From: Plasmodium brasilianum
Lineage: Eukaryota > Apicomplexa > Aconoidasida > Haemosporida > Plasmodiidae
Length of the DNA: 64,000 bases
Reading direction: 5' to 3'
Assembly (NCBI RefSeq): GCF_023973825.1
Contig: NW_027122925.1
Location: 1-64,000, forward strand
The notes beneath the pieces are model-generated. The model did no database searches. It was not told where the DNA came from and saw only the letters and a program-made list of their open reading frames with translations. Position numbers and translations under genes: made by a program. This document shows positions 1-12,509 of the stretch, piece by piece (position 1 is the stretch's first letter; every line of letters starts with the position of its first letter).

Positions 1-134
1 CTATAACCCTGAACCCTAAACCTAAACCCTGAACCCTGAACCCTGAACCCTAAACCCTAAACCCTGAACCCTGAACCCTAAACCCTAAACCCTGAACCCT
101 AAACCCTGAACCCTAAACCCTGAACCCTAAACCT
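1..134. repeat. Telomeric repeat tract
   Basis: Tandem 7-base units CCCTAAA and CCCTGAA, mixed irregularly, with a few shortened units. They correspond to the Plasmodium telomere repeat GGGTTYA read on the C-rich strand. The C-rich strand at the window's left edge means this is the left end of a chromosome. The tract stops around 134 and passes directly into AT-rich subtelomeric DNA. Confidence 0.97.
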
Positions 135-998
135 TATAACATATACTCTTTTTTAATATATGAATAAAAATATATTTCATTTTCTTAAAATAATGAAGTT
201 TATTTTTTTCTATTTATAAATTAATTATATATTTATAGGATACATAAACTTATTAAATAAAATAAAATAGTAACATGGATAAAATTAAAATATTGATGCA
301 AATTACCAAAGAAATAATATTTTATAAGAATATTATTTTATTATACATTTCTAATTCCCTAAGTACACCGTTAAACAAAATCAAACTTCTTACAACAATT
401 ATTAATAACAATTTATATGTTATGCCATATTTCTAATAAAAATTATTTATATTGCAAATATTATGTTTATATTCGAGTAAAATATATATAAATCATTGTA
501 ACATAATATATACATTACATTAAATACAAAAAAAAAATATTCATTTTTAATGTAAAGTTCATCATATAATTTCTTAAGTATGTCAACAGATAATTATATT
601 ATTATTCAAGAATATAAAATAAATACAAGTACTTTTCGTTTAAAACGGAAATTCTAACACTTCTTCATTAATATTATATATTAATTTTAACTCACATATA
701 TATGTTTCTTATAAGAATCTAATTATATACAGAAATACATATATAACATGATGTAATTTTATTTTGAATCAACAATAATTTATAATAAAAATGACAATCA
801 TAAACGCATTCAAATTTACCAACAAACAAAGAACATAATTTATGAGTATTAATTATAAGGATTACGTCCTAAACACATGTACATTAATAAAATTATAGAA
901 ACAATATGTATGTTTATTAAGTATATAAATCAAAGATATTACATATAACGTTTCATATAAATAAGTCATATAAAAAAACATGTTTCATGTTATGCACT
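135..998. other. Telomere-proximal non-coding DNA
   Basis: AT-rich sequence between the telomere repeat and the 3' end of the first gene. I see no open frame with family character, no RNA gene and no long tandem repeat. It will contain the 3' untranslated region of the minus-strand gene ending at 999. Confidence 0.6.
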
Positions 999-1880
999 TT
1001 ACTCATACATCGCCTTAATTCTGTTATATTTTTCATTATTTCTTAAAATTTTAGGAATTACTATTACAAGTATAACAACTAATATAATGATAATTGTGCT
1101 AAATGCTATTAAAAAAAAATGATTTTTTGCCGTACCTAAACATCCCTCTATAGCTGACCACACACTATTCATATGTGGTAATTTTTTAATCGCTTCTCCT
1201 GCTTTTTTTAATAGTTCAAATCCTTGTAATATGGGTAAACCTATTCCCAACAAGAAGAAAAGTAAAAATATGGCACTTCCAATTCTGTAACTTTTAAATT
1301 TTATTTTTTTTAAAGATATATCTCTAATTCTCCTCTTTTTTTCTAGAAAAGCATCATAATCTTTTTTTCTTATTAATTTTTTTTCAAAATGAAAATGTTT
1401 TCCATCAAATATTCCATTATTGTAATCTATAACTTCTGTATAGTACTGAGCTTTATTTAATAAACTTTTGTTGGATTTCGTGTTTTTTTCTTTATTCCAT
1501 TTCTTATTATTAGTTATAAATTTATTTTCTTTTTTATCATTATTTTGAAAAAATTCGTTCAAATATATGTTATTTGAATCTTTATCCTCTTTACATTTTG
1601 CTAGTAATCGATAATTTCTTTTGTCTAATATTCTACACTGCATAACATTCTCACCTACAAATTTGTTAAAAGTTAACTAAAAAAAAAGATTATTATTCAA
1701 ATGAACAAATATTTTAATTGTAAAAAACGGTATTAATAAAAACAAAACACGGAAATTAAGTATAATACAATAACATAACATATATTATCATACCCCATCA
1801 TGGTTAAAAGAGAAAATCCTCTTTAAAATAGTAAAAGTAGTTATTATAATAAATAAGATTGGATTAATTTTTAGTTCCAT
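999..1880 (-). CDS. Two-exon exported protein, fam-m/fam-l type
   Basis: Predicted exported membrane protein of the infected red cell; molecular role unknown. Exon 1 is 1880-1794 (29 codons, starts MELKINPILF, hydrophobic signal-like), donor GTATGA, intron 1677-1793, acceptor TTTTTTAG, exon 2 1676-999, all in phase 0, giving 254 residues. A PEXEL-like RLLAK lies at residues 52-56; the fifth position is K and not the canonical E/Q/D. The segments SLLNKAQYYTEVIDYNNG and FDGKHFHFEKK are what I recall as hallmarks of the P. malariae fam-m/fam-l families. Transmembrane helices lie at about 161-181 and 216-237, followed by a short basic tail ending NEKYNRIKAMYE. Exon 1 is somewhat unlike its paralogues (KR replaces the usual W near its end). 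It is the gene nearest the telomere and is transcribed toward it. No lesion seen. Which of the two family names applies is uncertain. Confidence 0.85.
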
Positions 1881-4800
1881 ATTATATATCTATAATATTA
1901 TAAAATACAAACTAATGAATAAATAATAACATAATATTTTTTTTATTATTATCTTTTGCTTTTTAGTAAGATATTAATTAAATATATACAACTATAATTT
2001 ACAATTAAACAACTACATATAAAAAAATATATAATAATGTATTATATATTTTTTACCTAAATGTTATATAAAAACAAATTCTATCATTAAAATAAAAGAA
2101 TTTGAATTCTTTCATAAATATACAATATATATAATTTAACTTTTTATTTAATGCAGTATTAAATATTTTTTATCATATGAAAATATTTAGTTTATAAGCA
2201 ATAGAGAATGTATAGAATATATATATATAATACGCTCCTTTATATATTAAAACGCTTATTAAGGATACTAAGGAATTTATCCTGTTTGTAATACTAATTT
2301 TACAAGCATCATGTTTTAGAACAACTATATTTTCTTCTTAATAAATATTAATCATAAAAGCATAAAATAATAAATAAAGAAAATATTTTGTGTTGTGTTA
2401 ATTATTATCCATGCTTTAGTATCCTCTTATTCATAAGCAGTTTTTTTATTATTCTAAATATAATTAAAAAAATACAATTTATAATGTAATATCTAATTTA
2501 CAAGGAAATATATTCATAAAGAAATCCAAGAAAAAATTTCTTATGATTATACATTTATTTTTGTAAATTATAATTTTTATAATTCAGTCACTGTTTAATT
2601 GTAAATAAAATATTTTTAAATTTATCCATTTTTTTTTTTTTTCCTTATTAATTTATATTTTGAATACTGTAATTCAATTAGAAAAAAAGAAAATCGTAAA
2701 ATTACAAGAGAATTATTCCTTACATATACGCTTATACGTAATTTTTTCATGTAATAACATATTTTAACGAATTATAATAATACTTTATATTAAAACAAAA
2801 AAAATTATTATTTCTTCGTAAATAATTAATGAAACGTTCATTGCTGTAATAAATTTTGTAATATATATAAAGAAAAATATATTTATAAACGTATAATAAA
2901 GTTTTTATTTTAATATTTTTAAAAAATACACTTTAATTAAAATGAAATAATTTAAATTTATTCCTAATTATACTAGGTATATTATTAAATTATTTCATCG
3001 AGTGTACTAATTAAATAGTATTTTTACAAATCCTTTTCTTAATAAACTAAGGGAAAAAAATTTTATTCCATATTATTTTGAAATATTGAGTTCCCATAAA
3101 ATATACAACATATAGAATACATATATAGTAGGTTTATCTATTATTAAAATATTAATTACAAATTTTATAGATATTATCCTAATAACAATTAAATATTATA
3201 AACATTATATTTCACGACTTATTATTAAAAAAAATATCAATTTTTATAACAATATGATAATAAAAAAAAATCAATGAAAAAAAATATAATTATATGTTTC
3301 TTAAATTATAACATATGATCCAATTACTCCTTGAATTAATATATTATTTTTTTATCGTATAATATATTTAAAAAATTAAATTTATTTTATCCTACCTAAT
3401 ATATGATTTAGTATCTATTTTAAAGTCAAATTAAGACTTCTGTTTTATATTCGTACCATAATTTTTAAAAGTTGTAATCCTTGCGTTCAAGTGGTATTAC
3501 ATAATTTTAATGAAAATTATTTATAATCATATACTAAATTTTTTATTATTTTTTTTTTAACTATATATATTCAGAAGTTACAATAATATAATAAAAAAAC
3601 AAAAAATAAAATACCTATTGCTATAATAGAACTGTTACGTATATCAATGGATATATATTTTATTTGAATGAAATAAAATATTTGAATATATTATATTAAT
3701 CTGTAGAATTAACAAAAAATACAAAAATAATTGATCTTTTAATTAAAATGTATATTAGATATATTTTCACATTCCTAGGAATAACTGCTTGTACATAATA
3801 ATATCATATTCTCTTTTAACTTGAGTATGCTTTTTGCAAAGAAATTATTATGAATGAGACAATTTATTTATATAAAAATATTTTTTAAAAGTGTATTTAA
3901 GTGTAATAACGAAAAAATATATAAACTTTATGTTTTTGTGTTCATTTATATCTATATAAAATTAATTTTAACAAATAAAAATATTCAAAAAACCATTCCA
4001 TAACCAAATTTCTGTATTAGATATATTAAATGAAACAAAGCGAAAAAATATATAATTTTTTACATACAAATTGTTAAAAATTATCTAACAAATAATAACC
4101 ATTTTATTTATAAATTATCTATAAAAATATAATTGTTTTTTCTTTTTTATTATGTTTAATAAATTGTAATTATTTTGAAGATGTTATTAATTGTTTCTAT
4201 AAACTACTTATATTTTCATATATATTTAAAATGTTTTCAAACTTTTACACATTACATAATTATAGACAATCTTAAAAAATAGAATATATATAAAAATATT
4301 TATATACATTTTAACCTATTATTTCAGAAGGAAATAAAATTATATTCATTACAGATAAAGACAATTTTTATTTTCATAGATATATAAAACACTTTAAGAG
4401 ATATATAATCATTAAAAACAAAATAAAACAATTCCATAATATAATACATTTATCTGTAATTAACATAAACTAATTTCTTTTATTGTTTTGTAATAAAAAA
4501 AAAAATAAACAAATTATATAGTCTATATATTTTCAATATAATATATATTTAAGTAGAATTTCCAAAATTATCTTTAATATCGCAGCAAAATACATTAATA
4601 ATAAATTAAATTCTTTTAGCTCTTCTTTTAATTTTAAACATTTATAATTTTAATTTAAAAAACTATTAAAAGTAATCAATATTTAATATATATATTAATT
4701 AATTATATACTTTTTTTTTTTCTTTTAATCCTTCCCCAAACATCTGCACCCTTTTCAAAAAGGGATTAGCAAAAAATATATTCTATAAAACATATTTCAT

Positions 4801-5379
4801 AAAAGATATTTTATATATTATACTTTTACTAATTACAAATATTTATATGTAAATGCAACAAAACAGATTCACATTCTTACATAAATTATAAAATAGGACA
4901 TATATATAGTTAATATAAATCTAATAATACATTTTAATAATTACTTCCATAAATAATAATTTTAGACTTCAGCTGTAGAAAAATAGGAAGTACCACTTAT
5001 TATATTTATAAGTTAACATACTATTTCAATATAATTATGTAAATTATCCTATTATATATTAATTTTATCTCATAAAATTTTATTTTTCATAAAAACCTAC
5101 TTACATATACAAAAATATATAAAAAAATTGAAAATGCGACATTAAACAGAGACAACATATTAATGAACACATTTAAAAAACTTAATACATTTAAATTAAC
5201 AAAAAAAATTAAAACATATTATTTTACAGTTGAATATATGAATGGGTATATTTATGTAAATTTACTTATAAAATTTATACTGTTTTGCGAATATTTATTA
5301 AGAATATCACTAAAGATAATATATATTAGTTCATATTGGATATTTCTTTTTAGAAAGATTAATATCTCTTACTATTCAT
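1881..5379. other. Non-coding spacer
   Basis: About 3.5 kb of AT-rich DNA between two minus-strand exported-protein genes. It should hold the promoter of the telomere-proximal gene and the 3' flank of the next. A short GC-containing hairpin, CCCTTTT-CA-AAAAGGG, sits at about 4749-4764. A plus-strand open frame at 5163-5393 has no family resemblance and lies against the 3' end of the neighbouring gene; I do not accept it as a gene. Confidence 0.5.
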
Positions 5380-6361
5380 TTACCTTTTTCTGAACTTGAT
5401 TTTTTCATATTTTTTAACTTTTTTATGATAATAAATAATCCCTAATATTAATGTGAAACCCAATATAACGAACGGTATGAAATATATTAGAATACCAAAT
5501 AAATGCCATAATACGTTTATTTCACTAACTGTACTCGATGCTGTATTAAAAGCAGGTTTCCAAAGCTCCTGGAATTTTTTCAATTTTTCTAAAAAACTTT
5601 TCAGAGGACCATCAGCCAAGGTTTTTAAATAGGTAGAAACCCCTAATGCATCCCATAACCCCTTATTCCCATCAATCAAACCCCATGATAAATCTACTAA
5701 GAGTATTATTAAAAACAGTGAAAAAAATAATATAGGTAAAGTAATTCGTAATCTGTATTTTTTAAGCATTATTTTTTTGTACATCTTATCAGTAATTGTT
5801 CTGTTTTTTTTAAGAAAATTCTCATAATCGAGTTCCTTGAATATTTTTTTTTCCAAATGGGAATATTTTTTGGTCTCAAATGTACAAGACTTTTTATTCA
5901 TATCTTTTTTACGACTTCTTGTTATACTTTGTGAACATTCATTTGATTTATTCATTTTGCTTTCCACCTCTTCCTCACTGCTACATATATCTTTTTTGTT
6001 GGTCAAACCAATATTTGGCATCTCTTCTTTTGTAAATATAACCTTTGAATCGATATTATACTTATATCCTCCTAGCAATCGATTATTTCTTGCTTCTAAT
6101 TCTTTCGTACGATTGCAATACTTATTCAATGGTATGTCAAACATTCCCTAAAAAAAAATGTAAATATTTTTTATTTAATAGTATAAATAAGACAGAGGTA
6201 AAAAAAAGGTATTAATAGAGAAAAAAACCAAAAAATATTATGATTTCAAATATCCTTAAATAATATTTTCATACAACATCACTGTTAAAATGAAGCACCC
6301 AAGATAATAGGATAATCTCAACAATATTAAAAAGTAAGAAGGTCTTTGTTTTTTGTTCCAT
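5380..6361 (-). CDS. Two-exon exported protein, fam-l type
   Basis: Predicted exported membrane protein of unknown role. Exon 1 is 6361-6275 (29 codons, starts MEQKTKTFLLFN and has the LLSW motif typical of the family), donor GTATGA, intron 6148-6274, exon 2 6147-5380, phase 0, 284 residues. The PEXEL-like sequence is RLLGG at residues 52-56; R and L are kept but the acidic fifth position is not. The block KKYSHLEKKIFKELDY and the terminal YYHKKVKKYEKIKFRKR are family signatures as I remember them from P. malariae fam-l. Transmembrane helices lie at about 164-182 and 243-268. The same blocks occur in the pseudogenes at 44957-45923 (closely) and 48464-49405 (weakly). By position it is the counterpart of the latter in the duplicated block. 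Intact, transcribed toward the telomere. Confidence 0.87.
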
Positions 6362-9300
6362 GATACAGATATTTAATATTATAATATAATCAATAAAGAA
6401 AAAGTTAATAATAATATATTATACTTCTAATGATAAAACGAAATATTTAAAATAATAAAAAAATTTTATTATTTCTTTATAAATATATAATAAAATATAC
6501 ATAACTATAATGTACGTTACATGTTCTATAATCAAAATTAATTTTTAAAATTCATTATGTAATATTTATATTAATTTTATTTAAAAAAAAAAAATAATTT
6601 CTTTGAAATTATATAATTCGACTTAATACATATATATTTAAAATATATAATTTAAATATTCAGCGTAGTGTTATAATGATAAAATACTTTTATTAACTTT
6701 TTTCAGAATAAATTATGAAAATAATATTCGAATACTTATTATATGTAAATATTGAGTTTATACACTATGTAGAATGTAGAGAATATAAATATAATATATT
6801 CCTCTATATATTAAGAAAATAATTAATAATGTTAAAAATTATAAACAAATAATAATTCTGATTATGTAAATTTTTATTTTGAAAACGTTGATTTTTATTA
6901 ATAAAATATCAATTATTATAATAATATAATAATCATAATAATATAAGAAAAAAAAAAATATTAATTATATTAATTAGAACAAATGTATTAATTCCTCCTC
7001 AAGTAAATATACTTTTTTATAGTATATAATTTCTTTTTAAGATAGAAATTTATGGAACTACTTAATCTATGTAGAAATATATATTCTAACAGCAAACAAG
7101 GTGTGATTTCTTATTTTTGCACCTTAATATTTGAAAATCACTATTTTTAATTACGTTTAAGTTATACATTCCATCTAAAAGAAATTTTATTACATTCATA
7201 TAAATAGATTTTTAAATTTCTTTTTTAATATATATATTCCAAAGAAATATAAGAATATTAAAAAAAAAAAAAAACTTTAAAGGTAAAGCAGATATATAAT
7301 CGTTACTTTAAATTTCATTAATTTAAAAATATATCAACTGAAGCATATTTACTAATGATATATATATAACATAATATACTTATAAAACTGTTAAATAATA
7401 AAAATATATTCAACTAAAATATACGACTTAGTGATTATTCAATTCATAATATTAGAAAGAATAAATTACTTTTTATATATTCTTTTGAAAATACATAATC
7501 CCAGAAACATATTTTACATGGTAACTGGAATAAATGAGTATAAATATATTATTCCCATATATATCTCTCACATACTGTAACCATTAGAAATTTAATTATA
7601 AAAAAACATTCCAGTCAAAAGAACATTCACTTTATATTATTGATCTCCTTAAAAAATACTATCTTTCCAATTGATAATTAAAACATAAAAAAAAAAAAAA
7701 CAGATGAAACCAAAATATTATTTATAAATTAAAAAAAACAGAAAAAAAAAATTACATATATTAAAATTAATATATTTTGACTTTTTAATATGTATATTAG
7801 TTTCATTATAACGTTTATGAAGATACTTAGGTTCTATTTTTTCGAACATTTTGAACAGCTCACATTTTTTCTCTTACCTAATGCTTATGTATATAATGTG
7901 CTTTAATCTATTATAAAAATTTATAATAATCTATACACAAAAATTGTAAAATATATTATGAAAAATAAGTGCACTATATAATAAAATACTGCTAAATATC
8001 TACTTATAAATATTGTTATTTTTAGAAACATTTATTGATCCTATGTATTTTTTGATCTATTTATTTTAAAAAACAATTAGTTATTCATCTAGATTATTTA
8101 CATTCTCTAAATAAAGAGACCATATATAAAAATATTAATTTACAGGATAATATTTAATTTTTCTTTTATTTTTTATGTATGTCATACGTCTATTATGTTT
8201 ATAATATAGCACTAAATCTTAAATGCTTTCCTTATTATGTCATTTATATGTTTAATTATTAATATTTTAAAAATACAAATAAAAGAAAATAAATATAAAA
8301 TAATATTAAATTTCAATTTCTAAATCATTTTTTCATATTTATAATAATTTATACATCGAAATCTACAAAAAATAATATATTCACTTAAATAACCAATTTT
8401 TATCAAATTTATTAATTATTTATATGGTTTCAAGTATTATTATCTTAAATATAACTATTCTTTATTTTTTTTATAATGATAAAATGTTTGAAAGTTTTCC
8501 CTTATTTACATATGCGATATATTTTATTTTATTTTTAATTCTATAAAATATCTACACTTCAATTAATATATATTGTATTATTATATATGTTGAAAGATAT
8601 AAGTTAAAATGTAGCCATATAAATAGATGTATTGTATAAAATTGAAATATATTTTGTACTCAACTGTAAAACTTTAAAAATGATTAAGATTTTCTTAATA
8701 ACAATATAAACAAGTTTAAAAGTGTAACTATCTTAAAATATGTTAATTAACAAAATGAAACTACTAAATCTCAGTTATATTTTGCTTCAGCAAAATTCTT
8801 ATTTAAGGGTCTATACTCACCAGTAGAAGGCTCTTTTGATTCTATTATATATGAATATATATTATTATTTGCAATAATTATATTAACATTTATTGCAATA
8901 TATATTATACATTTTTTCTCTAGAATTATGAATTATTCTACGTAAAAATATTGATACTCTACCAGAAACACTCTTATATAAAGACAACGTTTCAATGTCA
9001 TAGTAGTTTCGTATTTACAAATAAGTAATATTTTTTAATAGGAGTACATACTATATGAACCTAGTCCTTTTCTTCAAAAACAAAAATATACACCTTTTTA
9101 AATATATATGAACACTGTAACTAACAACTCGTGGCTATTAAATGATTACCTCATTCAGGTGACAATTTATGTTATATAATATATAGTAATGTAAAAATTT
9201 TTAATATAAAAATATTTAATAATAATAATTTAGGTAAATATAGAACAAGTTATAGAGTAAGATAATTCGAGTGTATCCTTAAAAATATCAAAAAAATATA

Positions 9301-9847
9301 CTAGAATAATTTCATTTAATAATAATATTGAAAATGTGATGGTATATTAGAGACATCAACTCCAAAAAAAACAATAAAATTATTTCTAAAAATAATTAAA
9401 GAGGGTTAATAAAAATTATGAAATTAAAATACAAATATTTTATGCAAAATCATGAATTTTATTAATGCATAAAATCATAGAATATAATAAAGAATTAGTT
9501 TTAATTGGATATCTATGATAGACAAGGTTTTACATTATAACAATAAAAAGGAAAAATAGCATTTCGTATAAACCGTCCGTCATTATGATATATATGCATG
9601 AATATTTATGAAAAAAGATAAATTCATAATTAAATAATCGTAACTTGAACAATAGATACAATGATTAATAGATTTATCTGTAAATAAGATAAAAATAAGA
9701 AATATTTAGAATACCTTATATTTTAATTTATGATGAAACAGAAACAAAAACATATGTACTCTTATAAATGAATAATGAAAATGCAATCAATTATAGAACT
9801 CTACATTTGAAATATCAGTGCTATAAACTTTAATTTACAAATAGAAA

Positions 9848-9886
<39 letters not shown>

Positions 9887-12509
9887 ATTATATGTCATTT
9901 ATTAGGATTAAAGAGTATTAAATAAAACATAATAATAATATTACATATTTTATACTATGATAACATGGACAAATACAGTTTATTCCATTATTAGTAAATG
10001 CACTTGAAAAAAAATTCCTTGTACAGTATGTTGTGCGTCTATATTTATATACATAAATAAAAAAATATACAAAATATTAATATATATTTAACATAGTATA
10101 AATTTTTATATTATATTATTTATTTATATTATTCTTTAATAATTTTTTCAATATTAAAATACATCGATATATTAACTCCACTACAAAATATTTTGAACAT
10201 TAACATTAAATTCTTATTGGTTTTTTATAATAATTTGTAGCATAGTAACAGCATTGTACATTTTATTAAACTACTAAAAATTATGTTATATTATATTAAA
10301 GTCATTAAAGTATTCTAACTAGCGTTACTTTTATGCCTATTTAAATCCATACCCTTTCCTATGTATATATATATACATTTCAAATTATTTACACTTATTG
10401 ATTTGAAAATTTTATATATTTAAAATATCTATTTCAATAATGTATATTATTTTTTAAATATATAAATAAAATAATAATAGACTTATTAAAAAATACTCAA
10501 TAATTTTTATTAATATTTATTTATTTTTTATTATTTTAAGTTAAATATCATAAAATATTGCAGTAAGTTACAATAATTGTGATCAAATGTTAAAACAAAC
10601 ATATGAGAAATACATCAACAAAAATAAAAATATTTTCATAAATCTCTAAAACAGTAAAGAAAAAAAATATTATACATATATATTTACAAAAAATTATTAG
10701 GGAGTTCTTTCAAAAATTTTTCAAATATTTCAGAAAAAAATATTTTGCTTTATGTTGTCACATGATGATCCACTATTACAAGTTAATTATGTATTATGTT
10801 TACCGTATATGTCATATATTCAAATATAAATTTTGAATCTATAATATCTTAAATAATGATAAATCATATTTATATTATTTTCTCCTATACTGTTATTAAT
10901 TAATATATATTTAAATGCAATACGATAAAATACAAGGAATTAAAAGAAAAGGAAAGCTTAGAACAAAATATTTGTAAAAATCCAAAATTGAAAATAAAAT
11001 ATATATAAATAAAAATTAATTTACTTTTAATTTTTGTTTTATTTAAGTTTAATATAATCGATTACATGATTATGTGAAATAACAATTTAAAAAAAATTAT
11101 TACCAACTAACATATTTATATATTCTTTTTAATTCTTTTACCATTCTAAGTGTCTATGAACTTGTTTCATATAATGCATTAAAATTAAAAATAATATATT
11201 TAAATTACTACAGAATAAAATATGTTGTTGCAAATAAGTTTAAATTGTCCTGAAATTCTACTTACAAATTGAAGTAACAAAAAGGATTATAAAATAATAA
11301 ATAAACCTTTTTATTTTTCATACTAAATATTTATCAATGTTAAAATGATATTTACTTACATTTATCAAATTAAATAAAAAATAAAAAATAAATTAAATAT
11401 ATTTAATCTATTTATTCCAATATATATATTAATAATTACAGAATAATATTTATTATACTTCAATACTTATTATATTATATAATTTAATATCTTATTTCAT
11501 TCACATGTAGTTATAATGTTTTTATTTTATAGTGCAAGTAGATAATTTATTTAACTTATCTTTAAACATATAGTATAACCTTTTTGCTATAAGTATAACT
11601 GAAAATTTTTTGTTCTAATAATGAGTATTTAAACATTTGTTCATTAATTAATATATATAAATATAAATTTATTAAATAAAATTTAATTTATATTCTATTA
11701 TTCACATCCAAAAGTGGCAAAAGACGTAAAATGTAAAAAATATATATGTACATTATACTATGTTATTATAGAAATATTCTCTATTAGAATATGTATTAAA
11801 AATAATTAATTTTTAGGCAATTTATTTATATATATTTTTAAGTTTCATATGTATATGTCAGTTGTTTGTATTTTACACCAGCATAAAAATTATTAAGCAT
11901 TACTTATATATTATTAATTCTGTTCTATAGGTAGGACGTATATAATATAAAAATGTACTAATAAATTAGCTATATTACTATAATGCATATATCAAAAATA
12001 AATACCCAGATATCACATTAAAAAAAAAACATAGTATCAGCTCTATTAATAATTTACTATATAGACTATTTATTTTCAGAAAAAAAGAAAAAAAAGACTA
12101 TATATATATTACTCATAGACAGTTAATCCTATATTATTTATTAGTGTTACTTATATGTAATTGTTTATTTTTATCGATTCGAACGTTTTTTTATAAAGAT
12201 AATATGAATTTTATATGCAGATATATAATTTACTGTACTGTATTATAAAAATATGATTAATATATACATTAAGTTAAAATGTATTTTTTTAATGTAAAAG
12301 AATATAACAATCATATAAAACAAATATTATTTTTTTCATTTATATTATAGAGACCATATAAACTATTATGTAAATGATAATTTAATTACCACTTTTTATT
12401 AAGATATATTTATTTAAAATATCCTCATTGATAAATAAGATGATATAAATTTTTATTTTACGTTCAGATGTCTATTTACAACGAACTACAGTACTAATAT
12501 ATAGTTATT
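6362..12509. other. Non-coding spacer upstream of STP1
   Basis: About 6.1 kb of AT-rich DNA between divergently transcribed genes: the exported-protein gene on its left runs left, STP1 on its right runs right. It must hold both promoters. The section about 7.8-10.4 kb has recognisable relatives at 35.5-38.0 kb and 50.6-53.2 kb, and 10.4-12.5 kb continues into the STP1-flanking part shared only with 53.2-55.3 kb. Contains the (AT)n microsatellite at 9850-9883. No gene seen. Confidence 0.6.
9850..9883. repeat. (AT)n microsatellite
   Basis: An uninterrupted run of about 17 AT dinucleotides, one of the longest in the window. Runs of this kind are usually length-polymorphic between isolates. Confidence 0.95.

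Noticed and set aside
5837..6151. Plus-strand open frame of 104 codons
   Set aside because: It is the reverse complement of exon 2 of the fam-l type gene at 5380-6361, which has splice sites, PEXEL and helices.
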